DNA of 64,000 bases from Excoecaria cochinchinensis (GCA_947683425.1 CANTUQ010000295.1:248001-312000), one strand, 5' to 3'. Shown: positions 36,331 through 51,169, numbered from the stretch's first letter. The notes: generated by a model not told the origin, from the letters alone. Translations and numbers: made by a program.

Positions 36331-39300
36331 TCATCGGATTCTGGCGAGGCCGATTCTCGATGCGCTGTGACCGGCAAGCTTCCAGTAGCTATTCCAATTG
36401 AGTTTTCCTGAATTATTGGTCTCGGATCCGAAATTTCACGATTTCTCGATTTTGGTGATTTTGCCTAGTGGTACCACTAGGGGAATCCGTAAAAATTCGT
36501 CGGATTCCGGCGAGGCCGATTCTCGATGCGCTGTGACCGGCAAGCTTCCAGTAGATATTCCAATCGAGTTTTCCTGAATTATTGGACTCGAATCCGAAAT
36601 TTCACCACTTTTTACGATTTCTCGATTTTGGTGATTTTCCCTAGTGGTACCCCTAGGGGAATCCGTAAAAATTCGTCGGATTCCGGCGAGGCCGATTCTC
36701 GATGCTCTGTGACCGGCAAGCTTCCAGTAGCTATTGCAATCGAGTTTTCCTGAATTATTGGACTCGGATCCGAAATTTCACCACTTTTTACGATTTCTCG
36801 ATTTTGGTGATTTTCCCTAGTGGTACCCCTAGGGGAATCCGTAAAAATTCGTCGGATTCCGGCGAGGCCGATTCTCGATGCGCTGTGACCGGCAAGCTTC
36901 CAGTAGCTATTCCAATCGAGTTTTCCTGAATTATTGGACTCGGATCCGAAATTTCACCACTTTTTACGATTTCTCGATTTTGGTGATTTTCCCTAGTGGT
37001 ACCCCTAGGGGAATCCGTAAAAATTCGTCGGATTCCGGCGAGGCCAATTCTCGATGCGCTGTTACCGGCAAGCTTCCAGTAGCTATTCCAATCGAGTTTT
37101 CCTTAATTATTGGACTTGGATCCGAAATTTCACCACTTTTTACGATTTCTCGATTTTGGTGATTTTCCCTAGTGGTACCCCTAGGGGAATCCGTAAAAAT
37201 TCGTCGGATTTCGGCGAGGCCGATTCTCGATGCGCTGTGACCAGCAAGCTTCCAGTAGCTATTCCAATCGAGTTTTCCTGAATTATTGGACTCGGATCCG
37301 AAATTTCACCACTTTTTACAATTTCTCAATTTTGGTGATTTTCCCTAGTGGTACCCCTAAGGGAATCCGTAAAAATTCGTCGGATTCCGTCGAGGCCGAT
37401 TCTCGATGCGCTGTGACCGGCAAGCTTCCAGTAGCTATTCCAATCGAGTTTTCCTGAATTATTGGACTCGGATCCGAAATTTCACCACTTTTTACAATTT
37501 CTCGATTTTGGTGATTTTTCCTAGTGGTACCCCTAGGGGAATCCGTAAAAATTCGTCGGATTCTGGCGAGGCCGATTCTCGATGCGCTGTGACCGGCAAG
37601 CATCCAGTAGCTATTGCAATCGAGTTTTCCTTAATTATTGGACTCGGATCTGAAATTTCACCACTTTTTACGATTTCTCGATTTTGGTGATTTTCCCTAG
37701 TGGTACCCCTAGGGGAATCCGTAAAAATTCGTCGAATTCCGGCGAGACCGATTCTCGATGCGCTGTGACCGGAAAGCTTCCAGTAGCTATTCCAATCGAG
37801 TTTTCCTGAATTATTGGACTCGGATCCGAAATTTCACGATTTCTCGATTTTGGTGATTTTCCATAGTGGTACCCCTAGGGGAATCCGTAAAAATTCGTCG
37901 GATTCCGACGAGGCCGATTCTCGATGAGCTGTGACCGGCAAGCTTCCAGTAGCTATTCCAATCGAGTTTTCCTGAATTATTGGACTCGGATCCGAAATTT
38001 CACCACTTTTTACGATTTCTCGATTTTGGTGATTTTCCCTAGTGGTACCCCTAGGGGAATCCGTAAAAATTCGTCGGATTCTGGCGAGACCGATTCTCGA
38101 TGCGCTGTGACCGGCAAGCTTCCAGTAGCTATTCCAATCGAGTTTTCCTGAATTATTGGACTCGGATCCGAAATTTCACGATTTCTCGATTTTGGTGATT
38201 TTCCCTAGTGGTACCCCTAGGGGAATCCGTAAAAAGTAGTCGGATTCCGGCGAGGCCAATTCTCGATGCGCTGTGACCGGCAAGCTTCCAGTAGCTATTC
38301 CAATCGAGTTTTCCTGAATTATTGGACTCGGATCCGAAATTTCACCACTTTTTACAATTTCTCGATTTTGGTGATTTTTCCTAGTGGTACCCCTAGGGGA
38401 ATCCGTAAAAATTCGTCGGATTCTGGCGAGGCCGATTCTCGATGCGCTGTGACCGGCAAGCATCCAGTAGCTATTGCAATCGAGTTTTCCTTAATTATTG
38501 GACTCGGATCTGAAATTTCACCACTTTTTACGATTTCTCGATTTTGGTGATTTTCCCTAGTGGTACCCCTAGGGGAATCCGTAAAAATTCGTCGGATTCC
38601 GGCGAGACCGATTCTCGATGCGCTGTGACCGGCAAGCTTCCAGTAGCTATTCCAATCGAGTTTTCCTGAATTATTGGACTCGGATCCGAAATTTCACGAT
38701 TTCTCGATTTTGGTGATTTTCCCTAGTGGTACCCCTAGGGGAATCCGTAAGAATTCGTCGGATTCCGACGAGGCCGATTCTCGATGCGCTGTGACCGGCA
38801 AGCTTCCAGTAGCTATTCCAATCGAGTTTTCTTGAATTATTGGACTCGGATCCGAAATTTCACCACTTTTTACGATTTCTCGATTTTGGTGATTTTCCCT
38901 AGTGGTACCCCTAGGGGAATCCGTAAAAATTCGTCGGATTCCGGCGAGGCCGATTCTCGATGCGCTGTGACCGGCAAACTTTCAGTAGCTATTCCAATCG
39001 AGTTTTCCTGAATTATTGGACTCGGATCCGAAATTTCACCACTTTTTACGATTTCTCGATTTTGGTGATTTAGCCTAGTGGTACCCCTAGGGGAATCCGT
39101 AAAAATTCGTCGGATTCCGGCGAGGCCGATTCTCGATGCGCTGTGACCGGCAAGCTTCCAGTAGCTATTCCAATCGAGTTTTCCTGAATTATTGGACTCG
39201 GATTCGAAATTTCACCACTTTTTACGATTTCTCGATTTTGGTGATTTTCACTAGTGGTACCCCTAGGGGAATCCGTAAAAATTCATCGGATTCCGGCGAG

Positions 39301-40076
39301 GCCGATTCTCGATGCGCTGTGACCGGCAAGCTTCCAGTAGCTATTCCAATCGAGTTTTCCTGAATTATTGGACTCGGATCCGAAATTTCACCACTTTTTA
39401 CGATTTCTCGATTTTGGTGATTTTCCCTAGTGGTACCCCTAGGGGAATCCGTAAAAATTCGTCGGATTCCGGCGAGACCGATTCTCGATGCGCTGTGAAC
39501 GGCAAGCTTCCAGTAGCTATTCCAATCGAGTTTTCCTGAATTATTGGACTCGGATCCGAAATTTCACGATTTCTCGATTTTGGTGATTTTCCCTAGTGGT
39601 ACCCCTAGGGGAATCCGTAAAAATTCGTCGGATTCCGACGAGGCCGATTCTCGATACGCTGTGACCGGGAAGCTTCCAGTAGCTATTCCAATCGAGTTTT
39701 CCTGAATTATTGAACTCGGATCCGAAATTTCAGCACTTTTTACGATTTCTCGATTTTGGTTATTTTCCCTAGTGGTACCCCTAGGGAAATCCGTAAAAAT
39801 TCGTCGGATTCCGGCGAGGCCGATTCTCGATGCGCTGTGACCGGCAAGCTTCCAGTAGCTATTCCAATCGAGTTTTCCTTAATTATAGGACTCGGATCCG
39901 AAATTTCACCACTTTTTACGATTTCTCGATTTTGGTGATTTTCCCTAGTGGTACCCCTAGGGGAATCCGTAAAAAATCGTCGAATTCCGGCGAGGCCGAT
40001 TCTCGATGCGCTGTGACCGGCAAGCTTCCAGTAGCTATTCCAATCGAGTTTTCCTGAATTATTGGACTCGGATCCG
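36331..40076 (+). repeat. 3.7-kb block, copy 2 of the 4516-bp-offset duplication
   Basis: It repeats 31815-35560 monomer for monomer with only scattered substitutions, including for example AGTAGATATTCC near 36550 and GAGTTTTCTTGAA near 38830. About 770 bp (35560-36331) separates the two blocks and does not belong to either. No length change was seen between the two copies. Confidence 0.88.
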
Positions 40077-40079
40077 AAA

Positions 40080-43000
40080 TTTCACCACTTTTTACGATTT
40101 CTCGATTTTGGTGATTTTTCCTAGTTGTACCCCTAGGGGAATCCGTAAAAATTCGTCGGATTCCGGCGAGGCCGATTCTCGATGCGCTGTGACCGGCAAG
40201 CTTCCAGTAGCTATTCCAATCGAGTTTTCCTTAATTATTGGACTCGGATCCGAAATTTCACGATTTCTCGATTTTGGTGATTTTCCCTAGTGGTACCCCT
40301 AGGGGAATCCGTAAAAATTCGTCGGATTCCGGCGAGACCGATTCTCGATACGTTGTGACCGGCAAGCTTCCAGTAGCTATTCCAATCGAGTTTTCCTGAA
40401 TTATTGGACTCGGATCCGAAATTTCACCACTTTTTACGATTTCTCGATTTTGGTGATTTTTCCTAGTTGTACCCCTAGGGGAATCCGTAAAAATTCGTCG
40501 GATTCCGGCGAGGCCGATTCTCGATGCGCTGTGACCGGCAAGCTTCCAGTAGCTATTCCAATCGAGTTTTCCTTAATTATTGGACTCGGATCCGAAATTT
40601 CACGATTTCTCGATTTTGGTGATTTTTCCTAGTTGTACCCCTAGGGGAATCCGTAAAAATTCGTCGGATTCCGGCGAGACCGATTCTCGATGCGCTGTGA
40701 ACGACAAGCTTCCAGTAGCTATTCCAATCGAGTTTTCCTGAATTATTGGACTCGAATCCGAAATTTCACGATTTCTCGATTTTGGTGATTTTCCCTAGTG
40801 GTACCCCTAGGGGAATCCGTAAAAATTCATCGGATTCCGACGAGGCCGATTCTCGATACGTTGTGACCGGGAAGCTTCCAGTAGCTATTCCAATCGAGTT
40901 TTCCTGAATTATTGAACTCGGATCCGAAATTTTACCACTTTTTACGATTTCTCGATTTTGGTTATTTTCCCTAGTGGTACCCCTAGGGGAATCCGTAAAA
41001 ATTCGTCGGATTCCGGCGAGGCCGATTCTCGATGCGCTGTGACCGGCAAGCTTCCAGTAGCTATTCCAATCGAGTTTTCCTTAATTATTGGACTCGGATC
41101 CGAAATTTCACCACTTTTTACGATTTCTCGATTTTGGTGATTTTCCCTAGTGGTACCCCTAGGGGAATCCGTAAAAAATCGTCGAATTCCGGCGAGGCCG
41201 ATTCTCGATGCGCTGTGACCGGTAAGCTTCCAGTAGCTATTCCAATCGAGTTTTCCTGAATTATTGGACTCGGATCCGAAATTTCACGATTTCTCGATTT
41301 TGGTGATTTTTCCTAGTGGTACCGCTAGGGGAATCCATAAAAATTCGTCGGATTCCGGCGAGGCCGATTGTCGATGCGCTGTGATCGGCAAGCTTCCAGT
41401 AGTTATTCCAATCGAGTTTTCCTGAATTATTGGACTCGGATCCGAAATTTCACCACTTTTTACGATTTCTCGATTTTGGTCATTTTCCCTAGTGGTACCC
41501 CTAGGGGAGTCCGTAAAAATTCGTCGGATTCCGGCGAGGCCGATTCTCGATGCGCTGTGACCGGCAAGCTTCCAGTAGCTATTCCAATCGAGTTTTCCTT
41601 AATTATTGGACTCGGATCCGAAATTTCACGATTTCTCGATTTTGGTGATTTTCCCTAGTGGTACCCCTAGGGAAATCCGTAAAAATTCGTCGGATTTCGG
41701 CGAGGCCGATTCTCGTTGCGCTGTGACCGGCAAGCTTCCAGTAGCTATTCCAATCGAGTTTTCCTGAATTATTGGACTCGGATCCAAAATTTCACGATTT
41801 CTCGATTTTGGTGATTTTCCCTAGTGGTACCCCTAGGGGAATCCGTAAAAATTTGTCGGATTCCGGCGAGGCCGATTCTCGATGCGCTGTGACCGGCAAG
41901 CTTCCAGTAGCTATTCCAATCGAGTTTTCCTAAATTATTGGACTCGGATCCGAAATTTCACCACTTTTTACGATTTCTCGATTTTGGTGATTTTCCCTAG
42001 TGGTACCCCTAGGGGAATCCGTAAAAATTCATCGGATTTCGGCTAGACCGATTCTCGATGCGCTCTGACCGGCAAGCTTCCAGTAGCTATTCCAATCGAG
42101 TTTTCCTGAATTATTGGACTCGGATCCGAAATTTCACCACTTTTTACGATTTCTCGATTTTGGTGATTTTTCCTAGTTGTACCCCTAGGGGAATCCGTAA
42201 AAATTCGTCGGATTCCGGCGAGGCCGATTCTCGATGCGCTGTGACCGGCAAGCTTCCAGTAGCTATTCCAATCGAGTTTTCCTTAATTATTGGACTCGGA
42301 TCCGAAATTTCACGATTTCTCGATTTTGGTGATTTTCCCTAGTGGTACCCCTAGGGGAATCCGTAAAAATTCGTCGGATTCCGGCGAGGCCGATTCTCGA
42401 TGCGCTGTGACCGGCAAGCTTCCAGTAGCTATTCCAATCGAGTTTTCCTAAATTATTGGACTCGGATCCGAAATTTCACCACTTTTTACGATTTCTCGAT
42501 TTTTGTGATTTTCCCTAGTGGTACCCCTAGGGGAATCCGTAAAAATTCGTCGGATTCCGGCGAGGCCGATTCTCGATGCGCTGTGACCGGCAAGCTTCCA
42601 GTAGCTATTCCAATCGAGTTTTCCTGAATTATTGGACTCGGATCCGAAATTTCACCACTTTTTACGATTTCTCGATTTTGGTGATTTTTCCTAGTTGTAC
42701 CCCTAGGGGAATCCGTAAAAATTCGTCGGATTCCGGCGAGGCCGATTTTCGATGCGCTGTGACCGGCAAGCTTCCAGTAGCTATTCCAATCGAGTTTTCC
42801 TTAATTATTGGACTCGGATCCGAAATTTCACGATTTCTCGATTTTGGTGATTTTCCCTAGTGGTACCCCTAGGGGAATCCGTAAAAATTCGTCGGATTCC
42901 GGCGAGGCCGATTCTCGATGCGCTGTGACCGGCAAGCTTCCAGTAGCTATTCCAATCGAGTTTTCCTGAATTATTGGACTCGGATCCAAAATTTCACGAT

Positions 43001-43580
43001 TTCTCGATTTTGGTGATTTTCCCTAGTGGTACCCCTAGGGGAATCCGTAAAAATTTGTCCGATTCCGGCGAGGCCGATTCTCGATGCGCTGTGACCGGCA
43101 AGCTTCAAGTAGCTATTCCAATCGAGTTTTCCTGAATTATTGGACTCGGATCCGAAATTTCACCACTTTTTACGATTTCTCGATTTTGGTGATTTTCTCT
43201 AGTGGTACCCCAAGGGGAATCCGTAAAAATTCGTCGGATTCCGGCGAGGCCGATTCTCGATGCGCTGTGACCGGCAAGCTTCCAGTAGCTATTCAAATCG
43301 AGTTTTCCTGAATTATTGGACTCGGATCCGAAATTTCACGATTTCTCGATTTTGGTGATTTTCCCTAGTGGTACCCCTAGGGGAATCCGTAAAAATTCAT
43401 CGGATTCCGGCGAGGCCGATTCTCGATGCGCTGTGACCGGCAAGCTTCCAGTAGCTATTCCAATCGAGTTTTCCTGAATTATTGGACTCGGATCCGAAAT
43501 TTCACGATTTCTCGATTTTGGTGATTTTCCCTAGTGGTACCCCTAGGGGAATCCGCAAAAATTCGTCGGATTCCGGCGAG
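40080..43580 (+). repeat. Satellite subregion marked by CTAGTTGTACCCC
   Basis: Five monomers carry GTTGTACCCC in place of GTGGTACCCC (near 40124, 40466, 40632, 42176 and 42692), which destroys the GGTACC site. The variant is not seen elsewhere in the array, so it marks a local amplification by short steps. Monomers are otherwise ordinary 176/166-bp units. Confidence 0.6.
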
Positions 43581-43591
43581 GCCGATTCTCG

Positions 43592-44940
43592 ATGCGCTGT
43601 GACCGGCAAGCTTCCAGTAGCTATTCCAATCGAGTTTTCCTAAATTATTGGACTCGGATCCGAAAATTCACCACTTTTTACCATTTCTCGATTTTGGTGA
43701 TTTTCCCTAGTGGTACCCCTAGGGGAATCCGTAAAAATTCGTCGGATTCCGGCGAGGCCGATTCTCGATGCGCTGTGACTGACAAGCTTCCAGTAGCTAT
43801 TCCAATCGAGTTTTCCTGAATTATTGGACTCGGATCCGAAATTTCACGATTTCTCGATTTTGTTGATTTTCCCTAGTGGTACCCCTAGGGGAATCCGTAA
43901 AAATTCGTCGGATTCCGGCGAGGCCGATTCTCGATGCGCTGTGACCGGCAAGCTTCCAGTAGCTATTCAAATCGAGTTTTCCTGAATTATTGGACTCGGA
44001 TCTGAAATTTCACGATTTCTCGATTTTGGTGATTTTCCCTAGTGGTACCCCTAGGGGAATCCGTAAAAATTCATCGGATTCCGGTGAGGCCGATTCTCGA
44101 TGCGCTGTGACCGGCAAGCTTCCAGTAGCTATTCCAATCGAGTTTTCCTGAATTATTGGACTCGGATCCGAAATTTCACGATTTCTCGATTTTGGTGATT
44201 TTCCCTAGTGGTACCCCTAGGGGAATCCGCAAAAATTCGTCGGATTCCGGCGAGGCCGATTCTCGATGCGCTGTGACCGTCAAGCTTCCAGTAGCTATTC
44301 CAATCGAGTTTTCCTAAATTATTGGACTCGGATCCGAAAATTCACCACTTTTTACCATTTCTCGATTTTGGTGATTTTCCCTAGTGGTACCCCTAGGGGA
44401 ATCCGTAAAAATTCGTCGGATTCCGGCGAGGCCGATTCTCGATGCGCTGTGACCGGCAAGCTTCCAGTAGCTATTCCAATCGAGTTTTTCTAAATTATTG
44501 GACTCGGATCCGAAATTTCACCACTTTTTACGATTTCTCGATTTTGGTGATTTTCCCTAGTGGTACCCCTAGGGGAATCCGTAAAAATTCATCGTATTCC
44601 GGCGAGGCCGATTCTCGATGCGCTGTGGCCGGCAAGCTTCCAGTAGCTATTCCAATCGAGTTTTCCTGAATTATTGGACTCGGATCCGAAATTTCACCAC
44701 TTTTTACGATTTCTCCTTTTTGGTGATTTTCTCTAGTGGTACCCCTAGGGGAATCCGTAAAAATTCGTCGGATTCTGGCGAGGCCGATTCTCGATGCGCT
44801 GTGACCGGCAAGCTTCCAGTAGCTATTCCAATCGACTTTTCCTGAATTATTGGACTCGGATCCGAAATTTCTCCACTTTTTACGATTTCTCGATTTTGGT
44901 GATTTTCCCTAGTGGTACCCGTAAAAATTCGTCAGATTCC
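43592..44940 (+). repeat. 674-bp four-monomer unit, local duplication
   Basis: A monomer with CGAAAATTCACCACTTTTTACCATTTC occurs near 43660 and 44334, 674 bp apart (176+166+166+166). The same variant returns singly near 47595 and 60585, so it also moved within the larger blocks. Confidence 0.6.
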
Positions 44941-46500
44941 GGCGAGGCCGATTCTCGATGCGCTGTGACCGGCAAGCTTCCAGTAGCTCTTCCAATTGAG
45001 TTTTCCTGAATTATTGGACTCGGATCCGAAATTTCACCACTTTTTACGATTTCTCGAATTTGGTGATTTTCCCTAGTGGTACCCCTACGGGAATCCGTAA
45101 AAATTCGTCGGATTCCGGCGAGGCCGATTCTCGATGCGCTGTGACCGGCAAGCTTCCAGTAGCTATTCCAATCGAGTTTTCCTGAATTATTGGACTCGGA
45201 TCTGAAATTTCACGATTTCTCGATTTTGGTGATTTTCCCTAGTGGTACCCCTAGGGGAATCCGTAAAAATTCGTCGGATTCCGGCGAGGCCGATTCTCGA
45301 TGCGCTATGACCGGCAAGCTTCCAGTAGCTATTCTGATCGAGTTTTCCTGAATTATTGGACTCGGATCCGAAATTCCACCACTTTTTACGATTTCTCGAT
45401 TTTGGTGATTTTCTCTAGTGGTACCCCTAGGGGAATCCGTAAAAATTCGTCGGATTCCGGCGAGGCCGATTCTCGATGCGCTGTGACCGGCAAGCTTCCA
45501 GTAGCTATTCCAATCGAGTTTTCCTGAATTATTGGACTCGGATCCGAAATTTCTCCACTTTTTACGATTTCTCGATTTTGGTGATTTTCCCTAGTGGTAC
45601 CCGTAAAAATTCGTCAGATTCCGGCGAGGCCGATTCTCGATGCGCTGTGACCGGCAAGCTTCCAGTAGCTCTTCCAATTGAGTTTTCCTGAATTATTGGA
45701 CTCGGATCCGAAATTTCACCACTTTTTACGATTTCTCGAATTTGGTGATTTTCCCTAGTGGTACCCCTACGGGAATCCGTAAAAATTCGTCGGATTCCGG
45801 CGAGGCCGATTCTCGATGCGCTGTGACCGGCAAGCTTCCAGTAGCTATTCCAATCGAGTTTTCCTGAATTATTGGACTCGGATCCGAAATTTCATGATTT
45901 CTCGATTTTGGTGATTTTCCCTAGTGGTACCCCTAGGGGAATCCGTAAAAATTCGTCGGATTCCGGCGAGGCCGATTCTCGATGCGCTATGACCGGCAAG
46001 CTTCCAGTAGCTATTCTGATCGAGTTTTCCTGAATTATTGGACTCGGATCCGAAATTCCACCACTTTTTACGATTTCTCGATTTTGGTGATTTTCTCTAG
46101 TGGTACCCCTAGGGGAATCCGTAAAAATTCGTCGGATTCCGGCGAGGCCGATTCTCGATGCGCGTTGACCGGCAAGCTTCCAGTAGCTATTCCAATCGAG
46201 TTTTCCTGAATTATTGGACTCGGATCCGAAATTTCTCCACTTTTTATGATTTCTCGATTTTGGTGATTTTCCCTAGTGGTACCCGTAAAAATTCGTCAGA
46301 TTTCGGCGAGGCCGATTCTCGATGCGCTGTGACCGGCAAGCTTCCAGTAGCTCTTCCAATTGAGTTTTCCTGAATTATTGGACTCGGATCCGAAATTTCA
46401 CCACTTTTTACGATTTCTCGATTTTGGTGATTTTCCCTAGTGGTACCCCTACGGGAATCCGTAAAAATTCGTCGGATTCCGGCGAGGCCGATTCTCGATG
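44618..46500 (+). repeat. 682-bp four-monomer higher-order repeat with a 164-bp member
   Basis: The variant GGTACCCGTAAAAATTCGTCAG, lacking 12 bp (consensus 8-19), occurs at 44914, 45596 and 46278, exactly 682 bp apart. Each unit has monomers of 176, 164, 176 and 166 bp. The deletion removes the palindrome and one arm of the inverted repeat. Confidence 0.85.
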
Positions 46501-49500
46501 CGCTGTGACCGGCAAGCTTCCAGTAGCTATTCCAATCGAGTTTTCCTGAATTATTGGACTCGGATCCGAAATTTCACCACTTTTTACGATTTCTCGATTT
46601 TGGTGATTTTCCCTAGTGGTACCCCTAGGGGAATCCGTAAAAATTCGCCGGATTCCGGCGAGGCCGATTCTCGATGCGCTGTGACCGGCAAGCTTCCAGT
46701 AGCTATTCCAATCGAGTTTTCCTGAATTATTGGACTCGGATCCGAAATTTCACGATTTCTCGATTTTGGTGATTTTCCCTAGTGGTACCCCTAGGGGAAT
46801 CCGTAAAAATTCGTCGGATTCCGGTGAGGCCGATTCTCGATGCGCTGTGACCGGCAAGCTTCCAGTAGCTATTCCAATCGAGTTTTCCTGAATTATTGGA
46901 CTCGGATCCAAAATTTCACCACTTTTTACGATTTCTCGATTTTGGTGATTTTCCTTAGTAGTACCCCTAGGGGAATCCGTAAAAATTCGTCGGATTCCGG
47001 CGAGGTCGATTCTCGATGCGCTGTGACCGGCAAGCTTCCAGTAGCTATTCCAATCGAGTTTTCCTGAATTATTGGACTCGGATTCGTAATTCCACCACTT
47101 TTTACGATTTCTCGATTTTGGTGATTTTCCCTAGTGGTACCCCTAGGGGAATCCGTAAAAATTCGTCGGATTCCGGCGAGGCCGATTCTCGATGCGCTGT
47201 GACCGGCAAGCTTCCAGTAGCTATTCCAATCGAGTTTTCCTGAATTATTGGACTCGGATCCGAAATTTCACGATTTCTCGATTTTGGTGATTTTCCCTAG
47301 TGGTACCCCTAGGGGAATCCGTAAAAATTCGTCGGATTCCGGCGAGGCCGATTCTCGATGCGCTGTGACCGGCAAGCTTCCAGTAGCAATTCCAATCGAG
47401 TTTTCCTGAATTATTGGACTCGGATCCGAAATTTCACGATTTCTCGATTTTGGTGATTTTCCCTAGTGGTACCCCTAGGGAAATCCGTAAAAATTCGTCG
47501 GATTCCGGCGAGACCGATTCTCGATGCGCTGTGACCGGCAAGCTTCCAGTAGCTATTCCAATCGAGTTTTCCTAAATTATTGGACTCGGATCCGAAAATT
47601 CACCACTTTTTACCATTTTTCGATTTTGGTGATTTTCCCTAGTGGTACCCCTAGGGGAATCCGTAAAAATTCGTCGGATTCCGGCGAGGCCGATTCTCGA
47701 TGCGCTGTGACCGGCAAGCTTCCAGTAGCTATTCCAATCGAGTTTTCCTAAATTATTGGACTCGGATCCGAAATTTCACCACTTTTTACGATTTCTCGAT
47801 TTTGGTGATTTTCCCTAGTGGTACCCCTAGGGGAATCCGTAAAAATTCGTCGGATTCCGGCGAGGCCGATTCTCGATGCGCTGTGACCGGCAAGCTTCCA
47901 GTAGCTATTCCAATCGAGTTTTCCTGAATTATTGGACTCGGATCCGAAATTTCACCACTTTTTACGATTTCTCGATTTTGGTAATTTTCCCTAGTGGTAC
48001 CCCAAGGGGAATCCGTGAAAATTCGTCGGATTCCGGCGAGGCCGATTCTCGATGCGCTGTGACCAGCAAGCTTCCAGTAGCTATTCCGATCGAGTTTTCC
48101 TTAATTATTGGACTCGGATCCAAAATTTCACCACTTTTTACGATTTCTCGATTTTGGTGATTTTCCCTAGTGGTACCCCTAGGGGAATCCGTAAAAATTC
48201 ATCGGATACCGGCGAGGCCGATTCTCGATGTGCTGTGACCGGCAAGCTTCCAGTAGCTATTCCAATCGAGTTTTCCTAAATTATTGGACTCGGATCCGAA
48301 ATTTCACCACTTTTTACGATTTCTCGATTTTGGTGATTTTCCCTAGTGGTACCCCTAGGGGAATCCGTAAAAATTCGTCGGATTCCGGCGAGGCCGATTC
48401 TCGATGCGCTGTGACCGGCAAGCTTCCAGTAGCTATTCCAATCGAGTTTTCCTAAATTATTGGACTCGGATCCGAAATTTCACCACTTTTTACGATTTCT
48501 CGATTTTGGTGATTTTCCCTAGTGGTACCCCTAGGGGAATCCGTAAAAATTCGTCGGATTCCGGCGAGGCCGATTCTCGATGCGCTGTGACCGGCAAGCT
48601 TCCAGTAGCTATTCCAATCGAGTTTTCCTGAATTATTGGACTCGGATCCGAAATTTCACGATTTCTCGATTTTGGTGATTTTTCCTAGTGGTACCCCTAG
48701 GGGAATCCGTAAAAATTCGTCGGATTCCGGCGAGGCTGATTCTCGATGCGCTGTGACCGGCAAGCTTCCAGTAGCTATTCCAATCGAGTTTTCCTGAATT
48801 ATTGGACTCGGATCCGAAATTTCACCACTTTTTACGATTTCTCGATTTTGGTGATTTTCCCTAGTGGTACCCCTAGGGGAATCCGTAAAAATTCGTCGGA
48901 TTCCGGCGAGGCCGATTCTCGATGCGCTGTGACCGGCAAGCTTCCAGTAGCTATTCCAATCGAGTTTTCCTGAATTATTGGACTCGGATCCGAAATTTCA
49001 CCACTTTTTACGATTTCTCGATTTTGGTGCTTTTCCCTAGTGGTACCCTTAGGGGAATCCGTAAAAATTCGTCGGATTCCGGCGACACCGATTCTCGATG
49101 CACTGTGACCGGCAAGCTTCCAGTAGCTATTCCAATAGAGTTTTCCTGAATTATTGGACTCGGATCCGAAATTTCACGATTTCTCGATTTTGGTGATTTT
49201 CCCTAGTGGTACCCCTAGGGGAATCCGTAAAAATTCGTCGGATTCCGGCGAGGCCGATTCTCGATGCGCTGTGACTGGCAAGCTTCGAGTAGCTATTCCC
49301 ATCGAGTTTTCCTAAATTATTGGACTCGGATCCGAAATTTTACCACTTTTTACGATTTCTCGATTTTGGTGATTTTCCCTAGTGGTACCCCTAGGGGAAT
49401 CCGTAAAAATTTGTCGAATTCCGGCGAGGCCGATTCTCGATGCGCTGTGACCGGCAAGCTTCCAGTAGCTATTCCAATCGAGTTTTCCTGAATTATTGGA

Positions 49501-51169
49501 CTCGGATCCGAAATTTCACCACTTTTTACGATTTCTCGATTTTGGTGATTTTCTCTAGTGGTACCCCTAGGGGAATCCGTAAAAATTCGTCGGATTCCGG
49601 CGAGGCCGATTCTCGATGCGCTGTGACCAGCAAGCTTCCAGTAGCTATTCCGATCGAGTTTTCCTGAATTATTGGACTCGGATCAAAAATTTCACCACTT
49701 TTTACGATTTCTCGATTTTGGTGATTTTCCCTAGTGGTACCCCTAGGGGAATCCGTAAAAATTCATCGGATACCGGCGAGGCCGATTCTCGATGCGCTGT
49801 GACCGGCAAGCTTCCAGTAGCTATTCCAATCGAGTTTTCCTGAATTATTGGACTCGGATCCGAAATTTCACCACTTTTTACGATTTCTCGATTTTGGTGA
49901 TTTTCCCTAGTGGTAACCCTAGGGGAATCCGTAAAAATTCGTCGGATTCCGGCGAGGCCGATTCTCGATGCGCTGTGACCGGTAAGCTTCCAGTAGCTAT
50001 TCCAATCGAGTTTTCCTGAATTATTGGACTCGGATCCGAAATTTCACCACTTTTTACGATTTCTCGATTTTGGTGATTTTCCCTAGTGGTACCCCTAGGG
50101 GAATCCGTAAAAATTCGTCAGATTCCGGCGAGGCCGATTCTCGATGCGCTGTGACCAGCAAGCTTCCAGTAGCTATTCCAATCGAGTTTTCCTGAATTAT
50201 TGGACTCGGATCCGAAATTTCACCACTTTTTACGATTTCTCGATTTTGGTGATTTTCCTTAGTAGTACCCCTAGGGGAATCCGTAAAAATTCGTCGGATT
50301 CCGGCGAGGCCAATTCTCGATGCGCTGTGACCGGCAAGCTTCCAGTAGCTATTCCAATCGAGTTTTCCTGAATTATTGGACTCGGATCCGAAATTTCACG
50401 ATTTCTCGATTTTGGTGATTTTCCCTAGTGGTACCCCTAGGGGAATCCGTAAAAATTCGTCGGATTCCGGCGAGGCCGATTCTCGATGCGCTGTGACCGG
50501 CAAGCTTCCAGTAGCTATTCCAATCGAGTTTTCCTGAATTATTGGACTCGGATCCAAAATTTCACCACTTTTTACGATTTCTCGATTTTGGTGATTTTCC
50601 TTAGTAGTACCCCTAGGGGAATCCGTAAAAATTCGTCGGATTCCGGCGAGGTCGATTCTCGATGCGCTGTGACCGGCAAGCTTCCAGTAGCTATTCCAAT
50701 CGAGTTTTCCTGAATTATTGGACTCGGATTCGTAATTCCACCACTTTTTACGATTTCTCGATTTTGGTGATTTTCCCTAGTGGTACCCCTAGGGGAATCC
50801 GTAAAAATTCGTCGGATTCCGGCGAGGCCGATTCTCGATGCGCTGTGACCGGCAAGCTTCCAGTAGCTATTCCAATCGAGTTTTCCTGAATTATTGGACT
50901 CGGATCCGAAATTTCACGATTCCTCGATTTTGGTGATTTTCCCTAGTGGTACCCCTAGGGGAATCCGTAAAAATTCGTCGGATTCCGGCGAGGCCGATTC
51001 TCGATGCGCTGTGACCGGCAAGCTTCCAGTAGCAATTCCAATCGAGTTTTCCTGAATTATTGGACTCGGATCCGAAATTTCACGATTTCTCGATTTTGGT
51101 GATTTTCCCTAGTGGTACCCCTAGGGGAATCCGTAAAAATTCGTCGGATTCCGGCGAGGCCGATTCTCG

